From positions 813,501-877,500 of the forward strand of contig NZ_CP036422.1 of the NCBI RefSeq assembly GCF_009388985.1: a stretch of 64,000 nt of DNA. Direction: 5' to 3'. The first letter of the stretch is position 1. Each line of letters begins with the position of its first letter. Source of the DNA: Halioglobus maricola. GTDB taxonomy: Bacteria; Pseudomonadota; Gammaproteobacteria; Pseudomonadales; Halieaceae. A program made the translations under genes and the position numbers. Below are positions 54,988 through 63,513 of the stretch, in pieces. Below the pieces are notes generated by a model. That model was not told where the DNA came from. It saw only the letters and a list, made by a program, of their open reading frames with translations, and did not search any database.

Positions 54988-55795
54988 AAATATGCAGCGG
55001 CGCCAGTAGCATTTTGTCCAGGCGCGCATCTCGGGCCTCACGCATATACTCGAGGCCCAATTTCATTTCCTCTTGCTCTTCGGCCGGCCGGAACCTGGCG
55101 GTGCCGAAGAGGTAATCAAACCAGGGCACGACTGTGCCGAAATTGCTGTTGGTGTACTTCATCTCAGAGCAGTGGTGTACCCTGTGAAAATCCGGCGTGA
55201 GAATCACACGACGCAGTATTTTTTCCGCGGCTGCCGGAAGGCGCGCGTTGCTATGGCTGAACACCTGGGCAGTAATGCTGAGAAGGTGAACTGGTAGCGC
55301 AACCTCTATGGGGGCGCCGAGTACCAGAGAGAGCGGCGCCAGAACAGGCAGGAATACCAATGGCTCTAGTGGATGATGGCGGAAGCTGGTCGTGACGTCG
55401 AAGTCGGTGTCCGTGTGGTGTATGGCGTGCAGCCGCCAGAGCGGTTTCACATGGTGAAATGCGCGGTGAATCCAGTAGTTCAAGAATTCCAGGGCCGTTA
55501 ACAGGATCAGGCCACTGAGGAGCGGTCCTACATTCAATTTCGCAAGCAGGCCCACATTGTGCAGGTGGCTCCAGCCGGCAAGCCAGGTCACGAACAGTGT
55601 CGACAGCATCAGATTGATGTACCAGGTGAGCCCGCTCAGGCCAAGGTTGTTGACCCAGCGCCAGCCCGTATTGCTGACCGGGGTCCGACGCGGAGCGAAT
55701 GTCTCCCACAGAATGCACAGGGTGAAGACGGCAGCAGTGGCAATGTAGGCGATCTGGCTGTTGGGGTCAGTGGGTATCATGTGTCTATGGTACAT
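54977..55795 (-). CDS. Sterol desaturase / fatty acid hydroxylase family protein
   Basis: A 272-aa membrane protein with 4-5 predicted helices and the histidine boxes of the di-iron fatty acid hydroxylase superfamily: WIHRAFHH (about 107-114), HAIHHTD (about 123-129) and HRVHHCSEMKYTNSNFG (about 204-220). These ligate a di-iron centre for hydroxylation or desaturation of lipids; the substrate is unknown. The start may be ATG 55795 or ATG 55780 (MIPTDPNSQ). It sits between ilvBN and ilvC on the minus strand and starts right at the ilvC terminator, so it probably has its own promoter or depends on readthrough. Confidence 0.86.
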   Translation of the reverse strand: MYHRHMIPTDPNSQIAYIATAAVFTLCILWETFAPRRTPVSNTGWRWVNNLGLSGLTWYINLMLSTLFVTWLAGWSHLHNVGLLAKLNVGPLLSGLILLTALEFLNYWIHRAFHHVKPLWRLHAIHHTDTDFDVTTSFRHHPLEPLVFLPVLAPLSLVLGAPIEVALPVHLLSITAQVFSHSNARLPAAAEKILRRVILTPDFHRVHHCSEMKYTNSNFGTVVPWFDYLFGTARFRPAEEQEEMKLGLEYMREARDARLDKMLLAPLHISTD

Positions 55796-55823
55796 AAAAA
55801 AAGGGGCCTCTCGGCCCCTTTTT
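55796..55823 (-). terminator. Intrinsic terminator of ilvC
   Basis: AAAAAGGGGCC at 55798-55808 pairs with GGCCCCTTTTT at 55813-55823 around TCTC. On the minus strand the hairpin is followed by a T-run of seven, 19 bp after the ilvC stop. Confidence 0.88.
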
Positions 55824-55841
55824 CAATAAAGCTCGAGGTGC

Positions 55842-57314
55842 TTAGACAATGCGTTTCATAGCCGTCATGTAACCGCGCAGCTCGCCGCCGATAACTTCAA
55901 CGGGGTGCGAGCGAATCGCACTGTTCACCGCGATCAACTCGGCGTTGTCTACGCCATTCTCGCCAGCCATGCCTTTCCCGATCACATCGGTGTCGATCTT
56001 GGTCATGAAGTCTGCCAGCAGCGGACGGCAGGCGTGGTCAAACAGGTAGCATCCATATTCCGCCGTATCGGAGATTACAACATTCATCTCGTACAGTTTC
56101 TTGCGCGCAATGGTGTTGGCGATCAGCGGTGTCTCGTGCAGGGACTCGTAGTAGGCCGATTCCGCCTTGATGCCCGCCTGGACCATGACCTCGTAGGCCA
56201 GCTCAACGCCCGCTTTACACATGGCGATGAGCAGGATGCCGTGGTCGTAGTATTCCTGCTCGGGAATGTCCTGGCTGGTGTTTTCCTGCTTTTCGAAGGC
56301 GGTGTCCTGAGTCGCGGCGCGCCAGCCCAGCAGGTTGACATCGTCGTTGGCCCAGTCGGTCATCATGGTGCTGGAGAATTCGCCGGACATGATGTCGTCC
56401 TGGTGCTTCTCATACAGTGGCCGCATGATGTCTTTCAGTTCTTCTGCCAGGTGGAAGCAGCGGATCTTCGCTGGGTTGGACAGGCGGTCCATCATATTGG
56501 TGATGCCGCCATGCTTGAGGCCTTCAGTTACTGTTTCCCAGCCGTACTGGATCAGCTTGGACGCGTAGCCAGGGTCGATACCCTTTTCAACCATCTTGTC
56601 GAAGGACAGGATTGCACCCGTCTGCAGCATGCCGCAGAGAATGGTCTGTTCGCCCATCAGGTCAGATTTAACTTCTGCAATTGGAGAAGACTCCAGTACC
56701 CCGGCGCGGTCGCCGCCGGTGCCGGAAGCCAGCGCCTTGGCGATGTCCATGCCTTCACCTTTGGGGTCGTTTTCACGATGTACGGCGATCAGGGTGGGAA
56801 CACCAAACCCGCGCTTGTACTCTTCACGCACTTCGGTGCCGGGGCACTTGGGGCACATCATGACAACGGTCAGGTCCTTGCGGATCTGCATGCCTTCCTC
56901 AACAAGGTTGAAACCGTGGGCGTAGTCGAGGCAGGCGCCTTCTTTCATCAAAGGCATGACTGCGGTTACGACGGCAGTGTGCTGCTTGTCCGGGGTGAGG
57001 TTCATCACCACGTCGGCTGTGGGAATCAATTCCTCGTAGGTGCCAACGGTAAAGCCGTTCTCGGTAGCGTTCTTCCAGGATTGGCGTTGTTCCACGATGG
57101 CGCTTTCACGCAGTGTGTAGGAAACGTCAAGGCCGGAGTCTCTCAGGTTGAGGCCCTGGTTGAGGCCCTGGGCGCCACAACCGACGATGACGATTTTCTT
57201 GCCTTTGAGGTAGTCGCAGCCATTGGCGAATTCGCTGCGGTCCATAAAGCGGCATTTACCCAGTTCTTCCAGTTGCAGGCGCAGTGGCAGGGTGTTGAAA
57301 TAGTTTTGTCCCAT
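55842..57314 (-). CDS. ilvC: Ketol-acid reductoisomerase, class II (long form)
   Basis: A 490-aa NADPH enzyme converting acetolactate to dihydroxyisovalerate. It is the long, enterobacterial class II form: N-terminal [19 protein letters not shown], Rossmann loop [37 protein letters not shown], and a duplicated C-terminal knotted domain ending in [11 protein letters not shown]. Pseudomonads carry the short class I (~338 aa). ATG 57314 was chosen (AGAGAGG upstream) over a longer reading. It is divergent from ilvY with a 148-bp shared regulatory region, as in E. coli. Confidence 0.97.
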   Translation of the reverse strand: MGQNYFNTLPLRLQLEELGKCRFMDRSEFANGCDYLKGKKIVIVGCGAQGLNQGLNLRDSGLDVSYTLRESAIVEQRQSWKNATENGFTVGTYEELIPTADVVMNLTPDKQHTAVVTAVMPLMKEGACLDYAHGFNLVEEGMQIRKDLTVVMMCPKCPGTEVREEYKRGFGVPTLIAVHRENDPKGEGMDIAKALASGTGGDRAGVLESSPIAEVKSDLMGEQTILCGMLQTGAILSFDKMVEKGIDPGYASKLIQYGWETVTEGLKHGGITNMMDRLSNPAKIRCFHLAEELKDIMRPLYEKHQDDIMSGEFSSTMMTDWANDDVNLLGWRAATQDTAFEKQENTSQDIPEQEYYDHGILLIAMCKAGVELAYEVMVQAGIKAESAYYESLHETPLIANTIARKKLYEMNVVISDTAEYGCYLFDHACRPLLADFMTKIDTDVIGKGMAGENGVDNAELIAVNSAIRSHPVEVIGGELRGYMTAMKRIV

Positions 57315-57388
57315 GGGGGATTCCTCTCTAAAGGTGGGCGCGGCCGGAGCCGCGTTGATCTCGACTAAATGTGATGGCAAGCATACGC

Positions 57389-57418
57389 GTGACAATTACT
57401 TGCGTAAAACGCTATATA
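57389..57418 (+). promoter_or_regulatory. Candidate ilvY promoter overlapping operator 1
   Basis: GTGACA at 57389-57394 and TATATA at 57413-57418 are spaced 18 bp. The region between them contains operator 1, so IlvY bound there would block its own promoter, the autoregulation known for E. coli ilvYC. Confidence 0.55.
57400..57414. promoter_or_regulatory. IlvY operator O1
   Basis: TTGCGTAAAACGCTA, a near-palindrome with half-site TTGCGT and imperfect partner ACGCTA. It is one of two related sites between ilvC and ilvY, with its centre 31 bp from that of O2, i.e. on the same helix face. Confidence 0.75.
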
Positions 57419-57430
57419 GGTAATACTCTG

Positions 57431-57445
57431 TTGCGTTAAACGCAA
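57431..57445. promoter_or_regulatory. IlvY operator O2
   Basis: TTGCGTTAAACGCAA, a perfect inverted repeat TTGCGT-TAA-ACGCAA containing the LysR-type T-N11-A box. It lies 17 bp before the ilvY start codon. Confidence 0.8.
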
Positions 57446-57462
57446 TACAAGAGAAATGGACG

Positions 57463-58368
57463 ATGGATACGCGTGCCCTTGCGGTTTTCCTCGCCGTGGC
57501 AGAGACCCTGAATTTTAGTCGCACTGCGGAAAAGCTCCATATGAGTGTTTCGGCAGTCAGTCGCGCAATCACGCGCCTGGAAGAGGAGGTGGGTCAGCCT
57601 CTGCTCGAGAGAGACCGCCGGAGTGTGCAACTGACGCCAGCGGGCCGCGAGTTCAGGGACTTTGCGCGACGCTCGCTGTTAGATTGGCAACAGCTAAGGC
57701 GCAAATTGGGTAGTGAGGGTGAGTTGGCAGGTGAAGTGAGTCTCTATTGCTCCGTTACCGCCAGCCACACTTTGCTCGCGCCCATACTGGCCGCGTTTCG
57801 CCGTCAGTTTTCCGCTGTGGACATCATGATGCATACGGGCGATCAGGCCGATGGCGTTAGTCGCGTGCTCTCTGGCCAGGACGATGTGGCAGTGACGATC
57901 CGGCCCCTCCAGCTGCCCAACCGGCTTGAGTTCCTTCCATTGCTGGAGTCGCCACTGCAATTCTTTATGCCCGCCGCGCCCTGCCAGGTTCGCGATCGTG
58001 TACTGCAGGAGCACGCCGCTGACCGTTTCGACTGGGAGACTATCCCGCTCATTGTGCCTGAGCGCGGTACGACCAAGGAGCTGTTGGATGACTGGTTCCG
58101 GGAGCAAGGCATTCGTCCCAGAATCTACGCCCAGGTGGCTGGCCACGAGGCAATTGTTGCCATGGTGAGCCTCGGTCTGGGGGTGGGTATAGCGCCACAA
58201 CTCGTCATCGAATCCAGCGGCTTGCGCAGTGATGTGGAGACTGTGCCAGTGGCGGCGGGGTTGCCTGGGCTATCTATCGGTCTGGCCGCGTTGCGCCAGC
58301 GCCTGGCGAGCCCGCTGGTGAGCGCGTTGTGGGATGTGGCCGGGCAGACCTACCCTGCCTCTGGGTGA
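57463..58368 (+). CDS. ilvY: LysR-type regulator IlvY
   Basis: A 301-aa LysR-family activator of ilvC that senses acetolactate/acetohydroxybutyrate. The HTH is residues ~1-60 (LNFSRTAEKLHMSVSAVSRA), and the effector domain contains CSVTASHTLLAPIL and AGHEAIVAMVSLGLGVG, both strongly similar to E. coli IlvY (CSVTAAYSHLPPIL; GGHEAMVSMVALGCGV). It is divergent from ilvC, with two operators between. The identity is supported by both sequence and context. Confidence 0.93.
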   Translation: MDTRALAVFLAVAETLNFSRTAEKLHMSVSAVSRAITRLEEEVGQPLLERDRRSVQLTPAGREFRDFARRSLLDWQQLRRKLGSEGELAGEVSLYCSVTASHTLLAPILAAFRRQFSAVDIMMHTGDQADGVSRVLSGQDDVAVTIRPLQLPNRLEFLPLLESPLQFFMPAAPCQVRDRVLQEHAADRFDWETIPLIVPERGTTKELLDDWFREQGIRPRIYAQVAGHEAIVAMVSLGLGVGIAPQLVIESSGLRSDVETVPVAAGLPGLSIGLAALRQRLASPLVSALWDVAGQTYPASG

Positions 58369-58436
58369 TATAATTTCTGACTAGCCCGAAGGGTACGGCC
58401 TGAGCCGTGTCCAACCCACGCACCCGGAACGAACCC

Positions 58437-59282
58437 ATGAGCGAACACCAAGAGCAGCCCGAATCAAAGCCGGAACAGGAGGGTTCTTCGCCCGTCACTG
58501 CGGCGCTTGATAGCCTCGTTGACGAGCACGAGGAAGAGGTCTCCGAGAACGGCCAGCCGGTGCGGCGCCAGGGTATTTACCTGCTGCCCAACCTGTTTAC
58601 CACCGGCGCCCTGTTCGCGGGGTTCTATGCGGTGATTGCTGCCATGCGTGGCGATTTCGACAGTGCCCCCATCGCCATCCTGGCCGCGCTGGTGCTGGAT
58701 GGGTTGGATGGGCGAATCGCACGGATGACGAACACCCAGAGTAAGTTTGGCGCAGAGTACGACAGCTTGTCAGACATGGTGTCGTTTGGGGTGGCCCCGG
58801 CTCTCGTTATGTTTAGTTTTGCCCTGGGGGACTTGGGCAAGCTCGGCTGGAGTGCAGCGTTTATCTATGTAGCTTGCGCCGCACTGCGTCTCGCTCGCTT
58901 CAATACCCAGGTAGACACCGCTGACAAAAACTTCTTTACCGGCCTGGCCAGCCCTTCAGCCGCATGTATTGTGGTGAGTGCAGTGTGGGTCTGCAATGAC
59001 CTTGGTTTGAGTGGTACGGCGCTGACTCTGGAGATCGGAGTGGTATTGGCGCTACTAACCGCCGTGACCGGTCTGCTGATGATGGCGAATTTCCCCTACT
59101 ATAGTTTCAAGGGCGTCGATGTTCAGGGGCGGGTGCCTTTTGTTGTGATGATCGCGGTCGTTCTGGTGTTCGGACTTGTGACGCTCGATCCGCCGCTTAT
59201 TCTTCTACTGGGATTTGTGACGTACGCGGCTTCTGGCCCTGTGATGGCGGTGATGAATCGGGGTAAGAACAAAAAGCGCTGA
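58437..59282 (+). CDS. pssA: CDP-diacylglycerol-serine O-phosphatidyltransferase
   Basis: A 281-aa integral membrane enzyme making phosphatidylserine. A charged cytoplasmic N-terminus (1-50) precedes LLPNLFTTGALFAGFYAVIA, then the CDP-alcohol phosphotransferase motif DGLDGRIARMTNTQSKFGAE followed by YDSLSD with all the conserved Asp, and about six further helices. ATG 58437 was preferred over a GTG at 58407. This is the Bacillus/Pseudomonas-type membrane PssA, not the peripheral E. coli enzyme. ilvBN-ilvC-pssA neighbours match Pseudomonas. Confidence 0.93.
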   Translation: MSEHQEQPESKPEQEGSSPVTAALDSLVDEHEEEVSENGQPVRRQGIYLLPNLFTTGALFAGFYAVIAAMRGDFDSAPIAILAALVLDGLDGRIARMTNTQSKFGAEYDSLSDMVSFGVAPALVMFSFALGDLGKLGWSAAFIYVACAALRLARFNTQVDTADKNFFTGLASPSAACIVVSAVWVCNDLGLSGTALTLEIGVVLALLTAVTGLLMMANFPYYSFKGVDVQGRVPFVVMIAVVLVFGLVTLDPPLILLLGFVTYAASGPVMAVMNRGKNKKR

Positions 59283-59304
59283 CGAGTCAGTCCGGCGGCT
59301 GATT

Positions 59305-59338
59305 GTTGGTTTAGCCCTCGACTGAGGGCTAAACCAAC
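59305..59338. terminator. Perfect 15-bp stem-loop between pssA and the first sorting-signal paralog
   Basis: GTTGGTTTAGCCCTC at 59305-59319 pairs exactly with GAGGGCTAAACCAAC at 59324-59338 around a GACT loop. It lies between two convergent genes and so may end both, but no T-run flanks it on either strand. Confidence 0.55.
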
Positions 59339-59392
59339 CGGGTTTGGGGACGGCCGTCCATTGTTCAAGTAAATCGACCGTATGAGGCGGTG

Positions 59393-60001
59393 TCAGGTTG
59401 GGGGGCAGAGAGCAGATGAAAATTCCTCGGTATAGAGGTCGGTGGTGCAGCTCTCGCCAGCTCCCAGAGTGGCGCCTGCTTCGCACGTTCCTTCATTACC
59501 GCCAAGAACGATCACTTCGAGGCATTCACTTCCAGCCTCAGTTTCTGTCTCGATCGAAATAATGTCCTGTGGGTCATCGCAATCGTTCACGATCTGGCCC
59601 GGTAGCAGCGCATCCACGCTGAGATCTGCGCCGCTGCAATCCGGTGCAAGCGGATAGTCGATGGTAACTGCGGCAATGGTGCGGTCTGCACCTATTCCGG
59701 TGATTACGAGTCCAGCGCCGAGCACGCAGATGCTCATGAGTTTCTGGGCGTTTTTGTTACTGCGCAGGAACCGCACGGCTATAGCCACCATCAGTAACCC
59801 GGCGACAACCAACAGTAAGCTGTCCATCACCGGGACGGGTACGGCGGGTGCCATCGCTCCGGCATCGGGAGCGGCTGGGGGCGCAGGAGTAGGAGCCATA
59901 GTCACGGTCATAATGGCACTACCTGGAACCGATCCATGACTGATGGCAGAGATTAGTGAGAGGGGGAGTGCCGACCATGCCGCCAGACGCTGAGTATTCA
60001 T
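59393..60001 (-). CDS. Secreted protein with mid-chain exosortase-like sorting segment, paralog A
   Basis: A 202-aa protein resembling what NCBI calls midcut-by-XrtH proteins (my recollection, not searched). Signal peptide (1-22), Pro/Ala-rich linker to residue ~53, then VPVPVMDS (54-61), a hydrophobic stretch LLLVVAGLLMVAIAV and RFLR (77-80): the order motif, helix, basic residues of IPTL-CTERM-type exosortase signals, but followed by a second hydrophobic stretch (~89-104) and a tail with six Cys (122, 141, 160, 173, 185, 199). AAAGGA precedes ATG 60001. Downstream partner of paralog B (87 bp). Function unknown. Confidence 0.8.
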   Translation of the reverse strand: MNTQRLAAWSALPLSLISAISHGSVPGSAIMTVTMAPTPAPPAAPDAGAMAPAVPVPVMDSLLLVVAGLLMVAIAVRFLRSNKNAQKLMSICVLGAGLVITGIGADRTIAAVTIDYPLAPDCSGADLSVDALLPGQIVNDCDDPQDIISIETETEAGSECLEVIVLGGNEGTCEAGATLGAGESCTTDLYTEEFSSALCPPT

Positions 60002-60088
60002 CTTGATTCCTTTCTTTGTTGTAATGCTGTCAATGCAGAAGAAATGACGTACCGGGGCGCGTTGCCCCGGTAGTCAGCAGGAGATTGG

Positions 60089-60673
60089 CTAGGCTTCGCA
60101 GCGATCATTTGGTTCGATGTAATCCGGAGTGCACATTTCACCGGTTTCGAGCGTAGTGCCGATCGTGCAGTCACCCTCGACGAGTATGTCGCACTCTCCC
60201 ACGAATACGTCATCTTTGTCAGTCACTTCGTAGGTTTCGTCGCAGGAGTTCTTGACGGGCGGCATCTCCCGGTTCCCCGGGTCGTAGCCGATTATCGCAG
60301 TCGAACCACAGTCTGGGTCCTCAATCAGCAACTCAGCGATTATGGCCTCTGCGTTCCGCGCGCCAAAGGTACCCAGAGCCAGGCCACCGCAGAGCAGTGC
60401 TACACCGAGTATTTTCTCTCCCGCCTCTGATTTCCGCAGAATGCGTACGGCGATAGCTGCCAGAAACAGACCCAGTACGACCATCATCAGGTCGTTGAGC
60501 AGGGGTACCGGCACCGCGGGTGATATTGCGTCAGCATCCGGCGCCGCTGGGGGCGGCAGGACAACAGGTGCAAATGTGATGGAGGTGGTTGCTGTTCCTG
60601 CCTGAGCGGCGCTGGTCAGCAGCAAAAACAGGCTGGCCATCGCCAGTCTGAATTGAAGGGCATATTTTTTCAC
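60089..60673 (-). CDS. Secreted protein with mid-chain exosortase-like sorting segment, paralog B
   Basis: A 194-aa divergent member of the same family. Signal peptide [20 protein letters not shown] with cleavage near AQA, linker [14 protein letters not shown], sorting segment VPVPLLND (about 54-61), helix, RILRKS (77-82), second hydrophobic stretch (~88-104) and tail with six Cys (122, 144, 161, 169, 181, 192). It starts at GTG 60673 with AAGGAG 7 nt upstream. It is the least similar of the four, with a distinct tail. Divergent from msrP across a 200-bp region. Confidence 0.78.
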   Translation of the reverse strand: MKKYALQFRLAMASLFLLLTSAAQAGTATTSITFAPVVLPPPAAPDADAISPAVPVPLLNDLMMVVLGLFLAAIAVRILRKSEAGEKILGVALLCGGLALGTFGARNAEAIIAELLIEDPDCGSTAIIGYDPGNREMPPVKNSCDETYEVTDKDDVFVGECDILVEGDCTIGTTLETGEMCTPDYIEPNDRCEA

Positions 60674-60762
60674 GGGTGACTCCTTTCATCGTCCGTTGGT
60701 TATTCTTTGATCAGGCTAGCTCTGCCTGGTGCTCATTTCAAATTTTTTCTGGTCGAAATTTG

Positions 60763-60774
60763 GGCAATATTGCC
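60763..60774. promoter_or_regulatory. 12-bp palindrome between paralog B and msrP
   Basis: GGCAATATTGCC is a perfect inverted repeat in the 200-bp divergent region. It could be an operator for msrP, for paralog B or for both; no matching regulator is nearby. Confidence 0.35.
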
Positions 60775-60873
60775 ATCGGGGTGTGCCGCTACGCGTATAC
60801 CGAACAGGAGCTTGGGAACCATTCTGCCACTGTAGGCTCTTATTTAGTAACCGTTCATGGAGTTGTCCTCGAG

Positions 60874-61857
60874 ATGAAAAGATTTAACGCGCCGCACATC
60901 CCCTCTTCGGAGATCACGCCCGAGTCGATCTATGTGCGTCGCCGGCAATTTATGAAAGCCGCCGGTTTACTCGGTGGAGCGGCGGCCACCAGCCTTGCTT
61001 TTGACGCGAGTGCAGCAGTCAAGACGGGGGGTAAGCCGCTGCAGTTTACGCCCGCGAGCCCGGGCGCGAATGGCTTCCACACCAGCGAGGACCAGACGCC
61101 ATTCTCGGATGCCAGCCAGTATTGCAACTTCTATGAGTTTGGCACCGGTAAGAGCGATCCAGCTGACTATGCCCATGAAATGCGCACAGAGCCATGGACC
61201 ATCGAGATAGCTGGCGAAGTTGCCAGACCGGGAAAATTGAACCTGGAAGACGTGCTCGCGAAGTTCCCGCTTGAAGAGAGAATTTACAGATTGCGTTGTG
61301 TTGAAGCTTGGTCGATGGTGATCCCTTGGCTGGGTTTTCCTCTTGCAGCCCTGTTGCAGCATGTCGAGCCGACGTCAAAAGCTAAGTATGTCGCGTTCGA
61401 AACCTTGCATCGCCCCAAGGAAATGCGCGGAACCCGATCATTTGGCAGTACGATCGATTGGCCCTATCGCGAAGGCTTGCGTCTTGACGAGGCGATGAAC
61501 CCACTGACGCTGATGGCGGTGGGCATGTACGGCAAGACACTGCCCAACCAGAATGGCGCGCCAATTCGCCTGGTGGTGCCCTGGAAGTACGGCTTCAAAA
61601 GCATTAAATCGGTGGTACGTATCCGCTTGACCGAGGAGCAGCCTCCGACATCATGGCAGGCCCAGAACCCCCGGGAATATGGCTTCTACTCTAATGTGAA
61701 CCCTGAGGTGGACCACCCCAGATGGAGCCAGAAGCATGAGCGTCGCCTCCCATCCAGCATATTCAGCCCCAACCGAATCCCCACGGCCAAATTCAATGGC
61801 TATGGAGAGCAGGTGGCTCAGCTCTATCAGGGCATGGATCTGGCGAAGTATTACTAG
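60874..61857 (+). CDS. msrP: Protein-methionine-sulfoxide reductase catalytic subunit MsrP
   Basis: A 327-aa periplasmic molybdoenzyme (YedY) that repairs oxidised Met in envelope proteins. Twin-arginine signal [17 protein letters not shown] (residues 21-37) for folded export, molybdenum ligand Cys142 in [14 protein letters not shown], and the C-terminal [19 protein letters not shown] typical of YedY. ATG 60874 follows a GGAG at 60859-60862; a longer frame from 60676 is an extension through the promoter. Its electron donor MsrQ is normally the next gene; here it is 1.7 kb away, past two opposite-strand paralogs. Confidence 0.96.
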   Translation: MKRFNAPHIPSSEITPESIYVRRRQFMKAAGLLGGAAATSLAFDASAAVKTGGKPLQFTPASPGANGFHTSEDQTPFSDASQYCNFYEFGTGKSDPADYAHEMRTEPWTIEIAGEVARPGKLNLEDVLAKFPLEERIYRLRCVEAWSMVIPWLGFPLAALLQHVEPTSKAKYVAFETLHRPKEMRGTRSFGSTIDWPYREGLRLDEAMNPLTLMAVGMYGKTLPNQNGAPIRLVVPWKYGFKSIKSVVRIRLTEEQPPTSWQAQNPREYGFYSNVNPEVDHPRWSQKHERRLPSSIFSPNRIPTAKFNGYGEQVAQLYQGMDLAKYY

Positions 61858-61960
61858 GTGAGGCAGTAGAACTCACAGGCGAAGCTGGCAGTGATGAAAG
61901 GCTCTCCCTGGCGTTTGCTCACGTGTCGTCGTTACTCATTAACGAGACACAGTGGGCGGG

Positions 61961-61990
61961 CCCCCACATCCAAGTTCATGCACGTGGGGG
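61961..61990. other. Hairpin in the msrP / paralog C gap
   Basis: CCCCCAC at 61961-61967 pairs with GTGGGGG at 61984-61990 over a 16-nt loop. It lies between convergent genes, so a role in termination is plausible although no T-run follows. Confidence 0.45.
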
Positions 61991-62006
61991 TCGAGTGGTA
62001 GATGTG

Positions 62007-62642
62007 CTAATAGGGCACTTCGCCACAGTCTAATCCTGGTACAGACGTCGCCTCCTCGGTGTAGAGGTCCGCAGTACAGCTTGCGCCGGGCTCAAGCGTC
62101 AAGCCGCTCATGCAGGTGCCCTCGTTCTCGGGCGCGAGGACGACGACGTAACAGAGATCCCCACCTGGAGTGATGTCTGTTGCGATCGTGTCGATGTCTT
62201 GCGCCGTGTCACAGTCGTTGACTACCTGGCTCGGTTCGAGACCGTTGAGGACGATGTCCACCCCTTCGCAGTTGGGAGCGATGGGGAAGTCAGCGTACAG
62301 CGCAGCGACGGTGCGTTCTGCGCCCGCGCCGCCCAATACCAGGCCAGCGCCGAGTAGGGCAATGCTCATGATTTTCTGTGAGGCTTTGCTATGCCGCAGA
62401 AACCGTATCGCGACTACCATCAACAACAGGCCCACAGCCAGGAGCATTACACTGTCCATGACGGGCACCGGTACGGCAGGTGCCATCGCCCCCGCATCTG
62501 GTGCGGCAGGTGGTGCGGGAAGTGGCGTGGGAGCCAGAGTGATGGTGCTTACCACGGACGGAGGAAGCACCCCTGCATGACTTATAGAGGCGATGACTTG
62601 CAGTGGCAGTGCTGTGAGTAGGGCCAGGCGTTGAATGGTCAT
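62007..62642 (-). CDS. Secreted protein with mid-chain exosortase-like sorting segment, paralog C
   Basis: A 211-aa member, close to paralog D. Signal peptide (1-23, ending SHA), linker TPLPAPPAAPDAGAMAPA, sorting segment VPVPVMDS (57-64), hydrophobic helix and RFLRHSK (80-86), second stretch MSIALLGAGLVLGGAGAERT (~92-111) and a tail with six Cys (125, 144, 164, 177, 189, 206). The second-helix and linker regions are almost the same as in D, while the signal peptides and C-termini differ. Convergent with msrP. Confidence 0.8.
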   Translation of the reverse strand: MTIQRLALLTALPLQVIASISHAGVLPPSVVSTITLAPTPLPAPPAAPDAGAMAPAVPVPVMDSVMLLAVGLLLMVVAIRFLRHSKASQKIMSIALLGAGLVLGGAGAERTVAALYADFPIAPNCEGVDIVLNGLEPSQVVNDCDTAQDIDTIATDITPGGDLCYVVVLAPENEGTCMSGLTLEPGASCTADLYTEEATSVPGLDCGEVPY

Positions 62643-62702
62643 GTCGATTCTCTTGTTGGTTTTATTGAGTAAACAAAGCGTGCACGGACTATGTCAGAAT
62701 TG

Positions 62703-63293
62703 TCAGCCGCATACGCCGGAATCTACCTCGTTGTAGGTGTCAGCCGTGCAGGTTTCGCTGGGCTCAAGTGTTAAGCCTTCAACACAGGTACCCTCAGCTA
62801 CGACTTCGATAACCCTGCACTCGTCGTCGCTTTCAGTGATTACGGCGTTGATGGTTTCGATGTCTTGCGCCGTGTCACAGTCGTTGACTACCTGACTTGG
62901 TTCGAAACCATCAAGGACGATGTCCGCCCCTTCACAGTTGGGTGCGATAGGGACGTCGGTGTACAGCGCGGCGACGGTGCGGTCTGCGCCAACGCCGCCC
63001 AATAGCAGTCCGGTGCCGAGTAGGGCAATGCTCATGATTTTCTGTGTGGCCTTGCTGTTCCGCAGAAACCGTATCGCGACTACCATCAGCAACAGGCCGA
63101 CAGCTACAAGCAATACACTGTCCATGACAGGCACTGGTACGGCAGGTGCCATCGCTCCAGCATCTGGTGCGGAGGGTGGCGTGGGGGTCGCGGTGATTGT
63201 GGTGGTCACTGCTCCAGCGAAACCGGCGTGACTGATTGTGGCCATGAGCTGTAGCGGCAAAACACTGAAGATAGCGAAGTGTCGAATATGCAT
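62703..63293 (-). CDS. Secreted protein with mid-chain exosortase-like sorting segment, paralog D
   Basis: A 196-aa member with signal peptide (1-23), shortened linker TPTPPSAPDAGAMAPA, sorting segment VPVPVMDS (52-59), helix and RFLRNSK (75-81), second stretch MSIALLGTGLLLGGVGADRT (~87-106) and a tail with six Cys (120, 139, 159, 170, 182, 195). AGGGGA precedes ATG 63293. It is 60 bp ahead of paralog C on the same strand and probably co-transcribed with it. Divergent from msrQ across 220 bp. Confidence 0.8.
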   Translation of the reverse strand: MHIRHFAIFSVLPLQLMATISHAGFAGAVTTTITATPTPPSAPDAGAMAPAVPVPVMDSVLLVAVGLLLMVVAIRFLRNSKATQKIMSIALLGTGLLLGGVGADRTVAALYTDVPIAPNCEGADIVLDGFEPSQVVNDCDTAQDIETINAVITESDDECRVIEVVAEGTCVEGLTLEPSETCTADTYNEVDSGVCG

Positions 63294-63513
63294 TTTGATT
63301 CCCCTGTAATGCTTTTTAGTGCGGTGGAGTGTGCATCAGTAGCGTGGATAACGCCAGAGTCGTCTATCTATGCCAACTCATATTCTCTCAAGTTGATCCA
63401 TGTTGGGATTCACCGCGGTCGGGTTTGGAACAGTCGTGCCCGCGCCAAGCAGGGAACCAAAGAGCGAAGTTTTGCTCATAACTGTATGGAAGCTATTAGT
63501 AAGGATTTACCCA

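Noticed and set aside
55905..57368. 487-codon plus-strand open frame opposite ilvC
   Set aside because: It lies wholly antisense to a full-length ilvC with strong homology; the frame is open only because of codon bias in GC-rich DNA.
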